Shown: positions 32,415 through 39,839 of the stretch, one piece after another
How positions within the stretch are numbered: position 1 is the first letter of the stretch
How the letters are laid out: each line of letters begins with the position of its first letter
The notes under the pieces: generated by a model
Databases searched by the model: none
What the model saw: only the letters and a program-made list of their open reading frames with translations
Told to the model about the DNA's origin: nothing
Made by a program: the position numbers and the translations under genes
Assembly (NCBI RefSeq): GCF_900547735.1
Contig: NZ_URHZ01000043.1
Span: forward strand, 1-45,176
Length of the DNA: 45,176 nt
Reading direction: 5' to 3'
Source: an uncultured Clostridium sp.
GTDB lineage: Bacteria; Bacillota; Clostridia; Lachnospirales; Lachnospiraceae

Positions 32415-35400
32415 ATGAAACCCTTAAAAATAACAATGTCTGCGTTCAGTTCCTATGCCGGTGTGACGGAGATCGATTTTGAGAAGGTCGGTCACGGCCT
32501 TTTTCTGATAACCGGTGACACGGGGGCGGGAAAGACGACGATTTTCGACGCGGTTTCATTTGCCCTCTACGGTGAAACAAGCAGCGACAGCCGCGACGGC
32601 ACGATGATGCGGAGCCAATATGCGGGAGAAGGGGAGGAAACCTGGGTGGAACTTATCTTTTCCGACCGGGGGGAAGTATACCGTGTAAGGAGAAGTCCCG
32701 CCTATCAAAGAATCAGCAAGCGCAGGAATAAGGACGGCGAGCGCACCATTACGACGGTGTCGGCAAAGGCCTCCTTTTATCTGCCTGACGGGAGTGAGTA
32801 TCCGGGCAGACTCAGCGACATTAATGAAAAGATCAGGGAGATCGTGGGAGTGGACCGGAACCAGTTTGCCCAGATAGCCATGATCGCCCAGGGAGAATAC
32901 ATGAAGCTGCTCCATGCCTCTTCAAAAGAGAGGAAGGAGATTTTTTCCCGCATATTCAATACGGGCATTTACTGGAAAATCCAGCAGAAATTAAAAGACA
33001 GGAACAATGAACTTTATATCAGGCTGAAGGATAACGAAACCCTCTGTCTCCACGAACTGTCCCAGGTAGCGGTTCCCGAAGACGGAAACGGACAGGCACA
33101 GCAGTGGCGGGAGATATCGGGAAAGCTGGAGACAAAGGGCGATGATATCCTTGGTCTCTTAAATGAAATCACGCAGGAGAGCAGACGGCAGGAGCGCATA
33201 TCGGTGGAAAAAAGCGAAGCGCTGATTGAAAAGACGGCGGTCCTCGCACAGCAGCTTGAACTTGTCAAGGAACAGAACCGCCGTCTGGATGAATGCGAGG
33301 CGGCAGGAAGAACGCTGCAATCGCTTAAGGAGAGAATGCCGGAACACGACCGCATGGCTGTAAAACTTAAGAATGCCGGCCGCGCAGAGCCGCTCCGGCC
33401 GCTTCTGCAGAATTGTGAAGCCGATGAAGCGGAGCTGGCCCTGGCCGATGAGAAGACGGAGAAACTGCAACAGGAGCTGCAGGCTCTCAGGGAGCCGCTT
33501 GAACAGTCGGAAAAGCTCTGTCTGGAGATGAGGCGGGAACTGGCCGATAAGCGCCCTGCCCTGGAGTTGGCCATCGGACGTTTGCAGGAAGCGATGCCGT
33601 CCTATGGCCTGCTGGACGAAAAACTGGACGAGGAGAGAAAGGCACGGAACGAGACGGGCCGGCTTCTACGGGAACTGCAGGAGGCGGAGGAACACCTTTC
33701 GCAGAATGCGAACACGGTAAAAGAACTGGAAACAGAGGCAAAAGAGCTGGAGAAAGCCCCGCTCTCCCTTGTAGAGGTACGCAAGCAGGAGGAGGCGCTG
33801 GAACTGCGCCTTGAAGAATTAAGACGGCTTCGGTCCGGACTCTTACAGTTGGAAGAACTTGGAAATGATTCTATCCATAATAAGGAGCTGGTAATATCGG
33901 CCCAGCGTGCATTTGACGGGGCGGAGGCGGAGTACGGCAGGAGAAACCGCCTGTTTATCTCCGTACAGGCAGGCATCATGGCATCGGAGCTTTTAGAGGG
34001 CGCCCCATGTCCGGTATGCGGTTCCCTGCACCATCCGCAAAAAGCCGTGCTGACGGCGGAGGATGTGACGGAACGGCAGGTGGAAGAATCGAGGCGGAAG
34101 AGGGAAGAAGCGGACCGTTCCCTGCGCAGAGCGGCGGAGGAGAGCCAGAAGTGCCTGATTCGGATGGAAGAAAAAGAGCAGCAGGTAAGAGAGCAGGAAA
34201 AAAAGCTGTTTGAAGAAGACCGGTCTGCCGGTTCGGGACCTTATGCACCGGAGGAAAGGGCGGAGAGAGTCCGCCTGGAAACAGAGACGTGCCTTGCAGG
34301 GGCGCGGGAGCTTACAACGGCCGGAAAGAAGCTTGAGCAGGATGTAAGAGCACTGGAAGAAAACAGGAGCCGTCTGGCCGAACTGGGAAACCGTAAGGAG
34401 AAGCTGGAAAACAGGCTCCGCGAACTGCGGCCGGATCTTCAGGAGGCTGAAATCCATCTAAGGCAAATCCATCTGGAAGCGGAACAACTGAAGAAAAAAC
34501 TTCTGTGGAGCAGCCGCGAGGAAGCGGAGCAGGAACTGGCCCGGCTGAATGCGGGAAAAGCAGAACTGGAGCAGGCGGCGGAAAAGGCGGAGAAGAATGC
34601 CGCGGATTTGAGAAGCAGATTCACACAGAAAGAGGCATACCTGTCCTCCGGGCAGGAGCGGCGTGGAAATCTGAAAGTGAAAGTGGACGCGGGCAGGAAA
34701 CGGTGGGAAACAGCCCTTAAGACAGCCGGATTCCAATCGGAAGAAGAGTACAGGGATGCCTTCCTGCCGGAGGAGGAGAGGGAAAGACTGGCCGCAGAGC
34801 TTGAGCATTTTAACAACGAACTTCTTCGGGCAGGCACGATTTACCAGCAGCGCCGGGAGGACACAAAGGGACAGGAGAGGGCGGAGGAGACAAACATCCT
34901 GGAAGACCTCGAACGTCTGACGGCTGAGAAGAACGAAGCGTCCGGGGAGGCAGGCCTTTTATCGTCCAGACGGACCCGCAATGAGGCAGCATACGCAAGT
35001 CTTAAAAAACTGATGGAGGCGCGCCGCAGACTGAAGGTGGAAAAGCAGCAGATGGAGACGCTCTATACGACGGCGGACGGAAAAGTGACGGGAGCCGCAA
35101 AGATCGATTTTCAGACTTACATCCAGAGACAGTATTTTAAACAGATGATTTATGCTGCCAACAAGAGGCTCTGCGTCATGACGGACAACCAGCTTCTTCT
35201 GCAGTGCCGTGACATGGAGACGCTGGGAATGAAAGGCGAGGTAGGCCTTGATCTGGACGTCTACAGCATGAGTACGGACCGGACGCGCGACGTAAAGACA
35301 CTGTCGGGCGGAGAATCCTTTATGGCGGCTCTCGCCATGGCTCTGGGAATGGCGGATGTAATCCAGAATACGGAGGGCAGGGTCAGCATTGATGCGATGT

Positions 35401-35597
35401 TTGTGGATGAGGGATTCGGTTCCCTGGATGAGGCATCGAGGACAAAGGCGATCCGGATTCTGAAGGAACTGGCCGGGGACCGGAGGCTGGTCGGAATCAT
35501 TTCCCATGTGACGGAGCTGAAAGAACAAATTGACAGGAAGCTGCTGGTGAAGAAGAATGAAAAGGGCAGTTTTGTCCGCTGGGAGTTGGATAATTAG
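32415..35597 (+). CDS. sbcC: Exonuclease subunit SbcC
   Basis: The Rad50-like SMC ATPase of the SbcCD nuclease, 1060 residues. The N-terminal half-ATPase has Walker A GDTGAGKTTIFDA (about 34-46) and a Q-loop region. Long coiled coils (about 180-950, Glu/Lys/Arg/Leu-rich) surround the zinc hook CPVCG (about 531-535). The C-terminal half has the signature LSGGESFMAALAMALGMADV (about 960) and Walker B MFVDEGFGSLD (about 994). Length and layout are typical. GAGGAGTGAGACG precedes ATG 32415. The downstream metallophosphatase is 37 bp away in the same direction. Confidence 0.97.
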   Translation: MKPLKITMSAFSSYAGVTEIDFEKVGHGLFLITGDTGAGKTTIFDAVSFALYGETSSDSRDGTMMRSQYAGEGEETWVELIFSDRGEVYRVRRSPAYQRISKRRNKDGERTITTVSAKASFYLPDGSEYPGRLSDINEKIREIVGVDRNQFAQIAMIAQGEYMKLLHASSKERKEIFSRIFNTGIYWKIQQKLKDRNNELYIRLKDNETLCLHELSQVAVPEDGNGQAQQWREISGKLETKGDDILGLLNEITQESRRQERISVEKSEALIEKTAVLAQQLELVKEQNRRLDECEAAGRTLQSLKERMPEHDRMAVKLKNAGRAEPLRPLLQNCEADEAELALADEKTEKLQQELQALREPLEQSEKLCLEMRRELADKRPALELAIGRLQEAMPSYGLLDEKLDEERKARNETGRLLRELQEAEEHLSQNANTVKELETEAKELEKAPLSLVEVRKQEEALELRLEELRRLRSGLLQLEELGNDSIHNKELVISAQRAFDGAEAEYGRRNRLFISVQAGIMASELLEGAPCPVCGSLHHPQKAVLTAEDVTERQVEESRRKREEADRSLRRAAEESQKCLIRMEEKEQQVREQEKKLFEEDRSAGSGPYAPEERAERVRLETETCLAGARELTTAGKKLEQDVRALEENRSRLAELGNRKEKLENRLRELRPDLQEAEIHLRQIHLEAEQLKKKLLWSSREEAEQELARLNAGKAELEQAAEKAEKNAADLRSRFTQKEAYLSSGQERRGNLKVKVDAGRKRWETALKTAGFQSEEEYRDAFLPEEERERLAAELEHFNNELLRAGTIYQQRREDTKGQERAEETNILEDLERLTAEKNEASGEAGLLSSRRTRNEAAYASLKKLMEARRRLKVEKQQMETLYTTADGKVTGAAKIDFQTYIQRQYFKQMIYAANKRLCVMTDNQLLLQCRDMETLGMKGEVGLDLDVYSMSTDRTRDVKTLSGGESFMAALAMALGMADVIQNTEGRVSIDAMFVDEGFGSLDEASRTKAIRILKELAGDRRLVGIISHVTELKEQIDRKLLVKKNEKGSFVRWELDN

Positions 35598-35634
35598 ACA
35601 GGCCGGAGAATCAGAATAAGAGAGGAAGAGAAAA

Positions 35635-36186
35635 GTGGCAGAAATATTCATGGTATCAGATACCCATTTTGGAGATAAGGGAGCCATCATGAGATATGAG
35701 GGAAGACCCTTTAAAAGCGGCCGGGAGATGGACGAGACCCTGATTAGCAACTGGAATGAGACGGTGGGCGGCGCGGATACCGTCTATCACCTCGGTGACG
35801 TAGCCTGGAATATGGAAAAAGAGGAACTGAAAACCCTTGTGGGAAAACTGAACGGCAGGAAAATACTGATTCAGGGTAACCACGATATGAGTTATTCGGT
35901 CAGGGAGTGGATGGAGATCGGCTTTGAAGAGGTATATCCCCTGCCGGTGGTGCTCGAAGGCTTTTTCATGCTGTCCCATGAGCCGATGTATGTCAATTCA
36001 TACAGCCCCTACGCCAATATTTTCGGCCATGTCCACGGCAATCCGATGTACCGGGACAAGTCCGGCCACAGCTTCTGCGCCTGCGTGGAACGCACCAACT
36101 ACCGGCCGGTTCCGTTTGACAAGATTAAGAAAGAGATGTCGGGGTGCCGGACGGCGGAGGAAAGCATGAAACAAGAGGGAAAATAG
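35635..36186 (+). CDS. Small metallophosphatase-fold phosphoesterase
   Basis: 183 residues, calcineurin-like phosphoesterase fold, single domain. Motifs: MVSDTHFGD (D9, H11), YHLGDVAWN, LIQGNHDMSY, LSHEPMY and FGHVHGNP, a full two-metal set. It lacks the capping domain of SbcD. It resembles MJ0936/YfcE-like phosphodiesterases and phage or host HNH-free metallophosphatases, with an unknown substrate. GTG 35635 has AGAGAGGAAGAG upstream. It is 37 bp after sbcC and probably cotranscribed. A role in nucleic-acid or nucleotide metabolism is suggested only by position. Confidence 0.88.
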   Translation: MAEIFMVSDTHFGDKGAIMRYEGRPFKSGREMDETLISNWNETVGGADTVYHLGDVAWNMEKEELKTLVGKLNGRKILIQGNHDMSYSVREWMEIGFEEVYPLPVVLEGFFMLSHEPMYVNSYSPYANIFGHVHGNPMYRDKSGHSFCACVERTNYRPVPFDKIKKEMSGCRTAEESMKQEGK

Positions 36187-36207
36187 GGGAGAGCAGTAGT
36201 AAGGATA

Positions 36208-36236
36208 GGGCGGCTTTGATTTTTTCAAAGCCGCCC
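36208..36236. other. GC-rich hairpin between convergent genes
   Basis: GGGCGGCTTTG (36208-36218) and CAAAGCCGCCC (36226-36236) form an 11-bp perfect stem with ATTTTTT in the loop. It lies between the convergent phosphoesterase and small-protein genes. A downstream T-run is missing on both strands, so a shared transcript end is likely but not a textbook terminator. Confidence 0.55.
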
Positions 36237-36247
36237 CAAAGACCGGA

Positions 36248-36487
36248 TCAGTCCAGGTAACTGCCGACCGGAGAAGTATTATACTGTTTTTTAACTTCCA
36301 TCAGAACGGAGCCGTCTTCCTCTGCCGTCTCAGACAGAATTTTGTATTTTACGCCGCTTTTGTCGAGGTGGGCCTTATACTTATCGACATCGGCCCTAAC
36401 CATTTTCACCGCATAGTCATGCCCCAGATCTTCTTTCAGCATAAAATGCAGAGTCTGCGTGATACATGCCGCTTTAATTCTTTTCAT
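36248..36487 (-). CDS. Uncharacterised small protein
   Basis: 79 residues, soluble, alpha/beta pattern: MKRIKAACITQTLHFMLKED, then VRADVDKYKAHLDKSGVKY, then KILSETAEEDGSVLMEVKKQY, which reads like a helix-helix-strand-strand fold. The family is not recognised. AGAGAGGTATTTAAA precedes ATG 36487, and a TACAAT -10 box (36563-36558 on the minus strand) lies about 75 bp upstream, supporting real expression. The gene ends 11 bp from the hairpin it shares with the convergent phosphoesterase gene. Confidence 0.7.
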   Translation of the reverse strand: MKRIKAACITQTLHFMLKEDLGHDYAVKMVRADVDKYKAHLDKSGVKYKILSETAEEDGSVLMEVKKQYNTSPVGSYLD

Positions 36488-36627
36488 TTTAAATACCTCT
36501 CTTTCATGGTCCTCTTTTTAAAGTCTTTTTTCACAATCCTGAACTGTCACTAATGAAATTGTATCACTTTCAAAAAGATTTCGTAAGAAGAAAAACGTAT
36601 TTACAGAAAAAAACGTCAATTGTATGC

Positions 36628-36643
36628 ATATATCATGATATAT
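36628..36643. promoter_or_regulatory. Perfect 16-bp AT-rich palindrome
   Basis: ATATATCATGATATAT is exactly self-complementary. It lies in the 209-bp gap between the start of the small protein gene and the end of yitT, upstream of the small-gene promoter. It could be an operator; a chance AT-rich palindrome is also possible. Confidence 0.3.
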
Positions 36644-36696
36644 AAATTGTGCAAAATGACAATACCATATGGCGCGAACCGAAGTGAATCTACCGG

Positions 36697-37332
36697 TCAG
36701 ACTGCGGGCCTCGGCCTTAAATTATTTACAAAATCAATCAGGAACGATGACACGGTCACGGTCACCAGTGAAAAAATGATGCGTCCGGCGGAAATGTAGG
36801 ACAGTGACATAATTAATACCGTGATATCGGTAAGAAGATAAGCGCGTGAAATCCTCCATTTTGTGCCGCGTGAGATGGAGAGCGCCAGCGCGTCATCCCC
36901 ACCGCTGGAACCGCCCTGCCGCACAACGAGGCCGACGCCAAGTCCTACGAAAACTCCGCCGCAGACGGCGGCAAAAAGCGGATAAGCGGACAGATCGGGC
37001 AGCATGGGGGGAGCCAGTTCCCACAGTTTAAAGAAGCACGACACACTGAGGGTGGAGATAACGGATATTTTTATAAATCCCCCTCCTAAATACCGGAAAG
37101 CCAGAATGTAGCACGCGATATCGAGAACCGGCGTTATAATGGCAGGGGAGATGTCCAGCCAATGACTGGCAAGAAGCATCATGCCGAGCACGCCGCCCTC
37201 CGTGATATTTGTCTGCTGGTGGATATTGTAAATACCAAAAGAACTGATTGCGGCTCCGATTAGGATTAAAGTTATTTTCCTGGCGGAAAAGCCTCGGGTA
37301 AAATTGCGAATTGTATTCTGCAGTGTTTTCAT
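36697..37332 (-). CDS. YitT-family (DUF161) membrane protein, short form
   Basis: 211 residues with about five membrane helices and the YitT_membrane repeat pattern: LILIGAAISSFGIYNIHQQTNITEGGVLGM at the start (quoted in part), PAIITPVLDIACYILAFRYLG, GVFVGLGVGLVVRQGGSSGGDDALAL and the SRAYLLTDITVLIMS helix. The C-terminal DUF2179 domain of classical YitT proteins is absent, so this is the short form. The substrate or function of the family is unknown. AGGAGG lies about 12 bases before ATG 37332. The promoter carries MerR-type architecture and faces the divergent merR gene. Confidence 0.85.
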   Translation of the reverse strand: MKTLQNTIRNFTRGFSARKITLILIGAAISSFGIYNIHQQTNITEGGVLGMMLLASHWLDISPAIITPVLDIACYILAFRYLGGGFIKISVISTLSVSCFFKLWELAPPMLPDLSAYPLFAAVCGGVFVGLGVGLVVRQGGSSGGDDALALSISRGTKWRISRAYLLTDITVLIMSLSYISAGRIIFSLVTVTVSSFLIDFVNNLRPRPAV

Positions 37333-37361
37333 AACAATACAGACCTCCTCTCTTCAAAATC

Positions 37362-37392
37362 ATCTTAAACCCTGGTATAATACCAAGGTCAA
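37362..37392 (-). promoter_or_regulatory. MerR-type promoter of yitT with 19-bp spacer and dyad
   Basis: Read on the minus strand: -35 TTGACC (37392-37387), a 19-bp spacer, and -10 TAAGAT (37367-37362). The spacer holds the dyad ACCCTGGTA-taa-TACCAAGGT (+ strand 37369-37389; 8 of 9 positions paired). An overlong 19-bp spacer with a central dyad is the hallmark of promoters that MerR proteins activate by DNA distortion. The regulator is encoded divergently at 37499. Confidence 0.7.
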
Positions 37393-37498
37393 GCAAGAAT
37401 TGAATTATTTACACAAAATAAACATGAAATTATCGCAGTTTTTCCAAACCTCAACATAAAAAAGTGACAACGGCAGACAATACAGGATAAGGGAGGTT

Positions 37499-38320
37499 AT
37501 GCCAAAAACCATGAAAAACTATTACAAGATCAATGAAATTTCAAAGCTGTACGGGATCGGTCCTGATTCCCTCAGATATTACGAAAAGCTGGGAATTCTT
37601 AAACCCCGCAGGGATACCAACGGTTACAGGCTCTATAGCCTGAAGGATATCTACAAACTGAACGTGATACGCGATCTGCGCAGGCTCAATTTTCCAATGG
37701 AAAAAATCAGGGAATACCTGGATCACCAAAGTGTGTCCAATACACTTGAGCTTCTCAAAAAAGAACAGGAACTGCTGAACAGCCAGATAAGGGAACTGCA
37801 GAACAGAACCGTGATCATACAGGAACGGATTTCCGTTCTGACCGCCGCGCAGAGCGTAAAGACGGGCCAAATGAAGATCCGGACGCTGCCGGAGCGGCGC
37901 TGCGTCGAACTGAGTGAACCCGTTACCAGAGATGAGGAGATGGATTTTATTATCAAAAAGCTGCACAGAAAACATGAAGATAAAATATCCGACTTCGGCG
38001 GCCAGAGTATCGGCGCATTCTTATCCCTGGAGGATTTAAAGAAAGGAATTTCAAACGTATACCATTCCGTATTTTTTATACTGGAAGATGACGCAGAGGA
38101 ATACGACTTTACCCTGCCGGGCGGAGAGTATCTTTCCTGTTTTTACCGTGGAGGCTACATGCAGAACGCGGAGCGTATGCAGGAGATCCTGTCCTATTTG
38201 TCCCGCAAGGGGCTGACCATGGCGGGCGCCCCCTTTGAGATGTATGAGATAGACAACCGTGACACGATTCTTGAGGAAGAATTCCTGACGGAAATCCAGG
38301 TCAGAATTAAAAGTCTGTAA
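37499..38320 (+). CDS. MerR-family regulator, likely activator of yitT
   Basis: 273 residues. The N-terminal MerR winged helix-turn-helix (YYKINEISKLYGIGPDSLRYYEKLGILKPRRD, quoted in part; about 8-75) is followed by a dimerisation coiled coil (about 80-117). The large C-terminal domain (about 120-273) is similar in size to the GyrI-like ligand domain of BmrR-type regulators. This suggests sensing of an organic compound, not a metal. GGGAGG lies very close (four bases) to ATG 37499; ATG 37511 is an alternative start. The divergent yitT promoter has the spacer and dyad expected of its target. Confidence 0.88.
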   Translation: MPKTMKNYYKINEISKLYGIGPDSLRYYEKLGILKPRRDTNGYRLYSLKDIYKLNVIRDLRRLNFPMEKIREYLDHQSVSNTLELLKKEQELLNSQIRELQNRTVIIQERISVLTAAQSVKTGQMKIRTLPERRCVELSEPVTRDEEMDFIIKKLHRKHEDKISDFGGQSIGAFLSLEDLKKGISNVYHSVFFILEDDAEEYDFTLPGGEYLSCFYRGGYMQNAERMQEILSYLSRKGLTMAGAPFEMYEIDNRDTILEEEFLTEIQVRIKSL

Positions 38321-38464
38321 GTTTGGCAAGGAGCAGCGGGCCGATTCATAGCGATTCCCACGCCGCCTTTACGGGAAGCACATTCCATCCGCCAAAATAA
38401 ATTCAGAAAAAGCAGCCGGACATCTGGAATCACGTTTTCTTTTGTGCTATAGTAAAAAAGATAG

Positions 38465-38500
38465 CACTGTTCAGAAGGTAGTATCCCGCGAGGTGTTTTC
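38465..38500 (+). repeat. Family C end fragment (C3)
   Basis: The 36 bp aligned without gaps to the end of C2 (read on the minus strand) share ACTGTTCA/ACTATTCA and the block CCGCGAGGTGTTTTC. The fragment sits between a TATAGT -10-like box (38448-38453) and the start of the glycerophosphodiesterase gene. Confidence 0.5.
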
Positions 38501-38534
38501 CGCATCTCAACGAAACATAAGAAAAGAATGAAAG

Positions 38535-39422
38535 GTGATAGAATTGGTTTTAGTAATACCCGGAGTATTAACCGTATCGTTTCTCTCCCTGTTCTACTGC
38601 TGCATGATGCCGGAAGTCGGCAGAAAAGACAGGATGAAAGCGTTTGAAAAGCAGTATATTGCCCACAGGGGATATCATGACAATGCATCCGGCCATCCGG
38701 AAAACACGATGCCTGCCTTTGAGAAGGCGGTTGAGAACGGTTATGGGATTGAACTGGATGTACAACTGACAAAGGACAAGGTTCCCGTGGTGATTCACGA
38801 TTATGATTTAAAGAGGGCGGCCGGAATCGACAGAAAGGTCGAGGACTGCACCTTTGAGGAGCTGAAGTCGTATCCGCTGTTTGGGTCCGGTGAGACGGTT
38901 CCGGCCTTTAAGGATGTGCTCCGCATGGTGGCGGGAAGAGTTCCGCTCATCATCGAACTCAAAGTGGAGCGAAAATACAGGGAGACGTGTGAGATAGTCG
39001 CCTCCCAGCTTGATTATTACCATGGTACATACTGCATCGAATCATTCAGCCCGCTCGCTCTGTGGTGGTTTAAACATCACCGTCCCGAGGTGGTAAGAGG
39101 CCAGCTGGCGACAAACCACAGAAGAGAAGGCCTTAAGACGCCCTGGTATGTGGAGGGAATTCTCACCAACTGTCTGCTGAATGGTTTTTGCAAACCGGAT
39201 TTTATCGCCTATAACTGCCGGTTCACAAAGACATTTCCGGTAGCCATGCTGCGAAAGTTTTATAAGTGCAAAATGGCCGCCTGGACCATCAAGAGCCAGA
39301 AGGAACTGGAGAACCACAGAAAATATTTTGACGTATTCATATTCGACAGCTTTGCCCCGGAGGGACAGAGCCGGAGTGCCGACAAAGCCGCCACTCTGCA
39401 GAATTCATGGCATACGCCATAA
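38535..39422 (+). CDS. Glycerophosphodiester phosphodiesterase family protein
   Basis: Hydrolyses deacylated phospholipids to glycerol 3-phosphate and an alcohol; 295 residues. An N-terminal hydrophobic segment (about 3-22) suggests membrane attachment. The GDPD TIM barrel follows, with the catalytic HR (H44, R45 in AHRGYHDN), EN (E56, N57 in HPENTMPAF), the metal ligands E73 and D75 (GIELDVQLTKD) and H88 (VVIHDYDL). Later strands PLIIELKVE and AAWTIKSQKELE are present. GTG 38535 or TTG 38544 can start; TTG has AAAGGTGAT at better spacing. The gene ends at the 39483 terminator. It is not in an operon with glycerol genes. Confidence 0.9.
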   Translation: MIELVLVIPGVLTVSFLSLFYCCMMPEVGRKDRMKAFEKQYIAHRGYHDNASGHPENTMPAFEKAVENGYGIELDVQLTKDKVPVVIHDYDLKRAAGIDRKVEDCTFEELKSYPLFGSGETVPAFKDVLRMVAGRVPLIIELKVERKYRETCEIVASQLDYYHGTYCIESFSPLALWWFKHHRPEVVRGQLATNHRREGLKTPWYVEGILTNCLLNGFCKPDFIAYNCRFTKTFPVAMLRKFYKCKMAAWTIKSQKELENHRKYFDVFIFDSFAPEGQSRSADKAATLQNSWHTP

Positions 39423-39482
39423 ATTCCAGTCATTGAAGGAAGAACTGCCGATACAAGGAGAATATAGTTTGTCTATCGTCTG

Positions 39483-39515
39483 GCGCCGCAGAACATGGGT
39501 TTTGCGGCGCATTTT
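39483..39515 (+). terminator. Intrinsic terminator after the glycerophosphodiesterase gene
   Basis: GCGCCGCA (39483-39490) pairs with TGCGGCGC (39503-39510), followed by ATTTT. Repeat B4 begins immediately after. Confidence 0.8.
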
Positions 39516-39641
39516 GATCTCATAGGAAAGCGCCCTTATGATATCAAAAGCTCTCCGGGCAGGATGCACGCTCGCGCGAAGATGTAATATGCCGCTATGC
39601 GGCCGCGCTTGGCGCGAGAGTACGGTGAGCCGGACTCTTTG
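39515..39641 (+). repeat. Family B terminator-linked repeat, full copy (B4)
   Basis: The hairpin TCATAGG / CCCTTATGA is followed by CTCTCCGGGCAGGATGCACG, then CGCGAAGATGTAATATGCCG, CTATGCGGCCGCGCTTGGCG and the end GAGCCGGACTCTTTG, collinear with B1. The closest pair in the family. Confidence 0.85.
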
Positions 39642-39690
39642 CTGTCGGTTGGAAGGTTAAAAAATAAAAATACCACCGGGACGGCCGCCG

Positions 39691-39721
39691 CTATCCGCCA
39701 TCTTATAGAGGCGTCCCTGCA
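39691..39721 (-). repeat. Family A outer-flank fragment (A6)
   Basis: ATCCGCCATCTTATAGAGGC and the following GTCCCTG match the reverse complement of the flank of A5 (ATCCGCCATCTCACAGAGGC, 44985-45006) with two differences. No terminal arm or core is left. It lies about 40 bp upstream of the importer promoter. Confidence 0.6.
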
Positions 39722-39758
39722 CCCCAACTAAAAAAGTCACAAAATTCCCATAAAAAAG

Positions 39759-39786
39759 TTGCATTTTTTATAAAACCTGATACAAT
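39759..39786 (+). promoter_or_regulatory. Promoter of the peptide ABC importer operon
   Basis: A weak -35 TTGCAT (39759-39764) lies 16 bp before a good -10 TACAAT (39781-39786). The start codon lies about 54 bp downstream. The weak -35 suggests activator help. No sigma-54 -24 GG element precedes it. Confidence 0.45.
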
Positions 39787-39839
39787 GATAGGGACAATTT
39801 AATAATGAGAGAATATTACGAATTCAAGAGGTAAGAGAG

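Noticed and set aside
33014..33574. Ser-rich minus-strand ORFs inside sbcC
   Set aside because: Low-complexity Ser/Arg/Cys composition is the expected shadow of Glu/Lys/Ala/Arg coiled-coil codons on the opposite strand.
39735..39790. Sigma-54 (-24/-12) promoter before the ABC importer
   Set aside because: TTGCA is present but there is no GG at the required spacing upstream; a sigma-A -10 (TACAAT) fits better.
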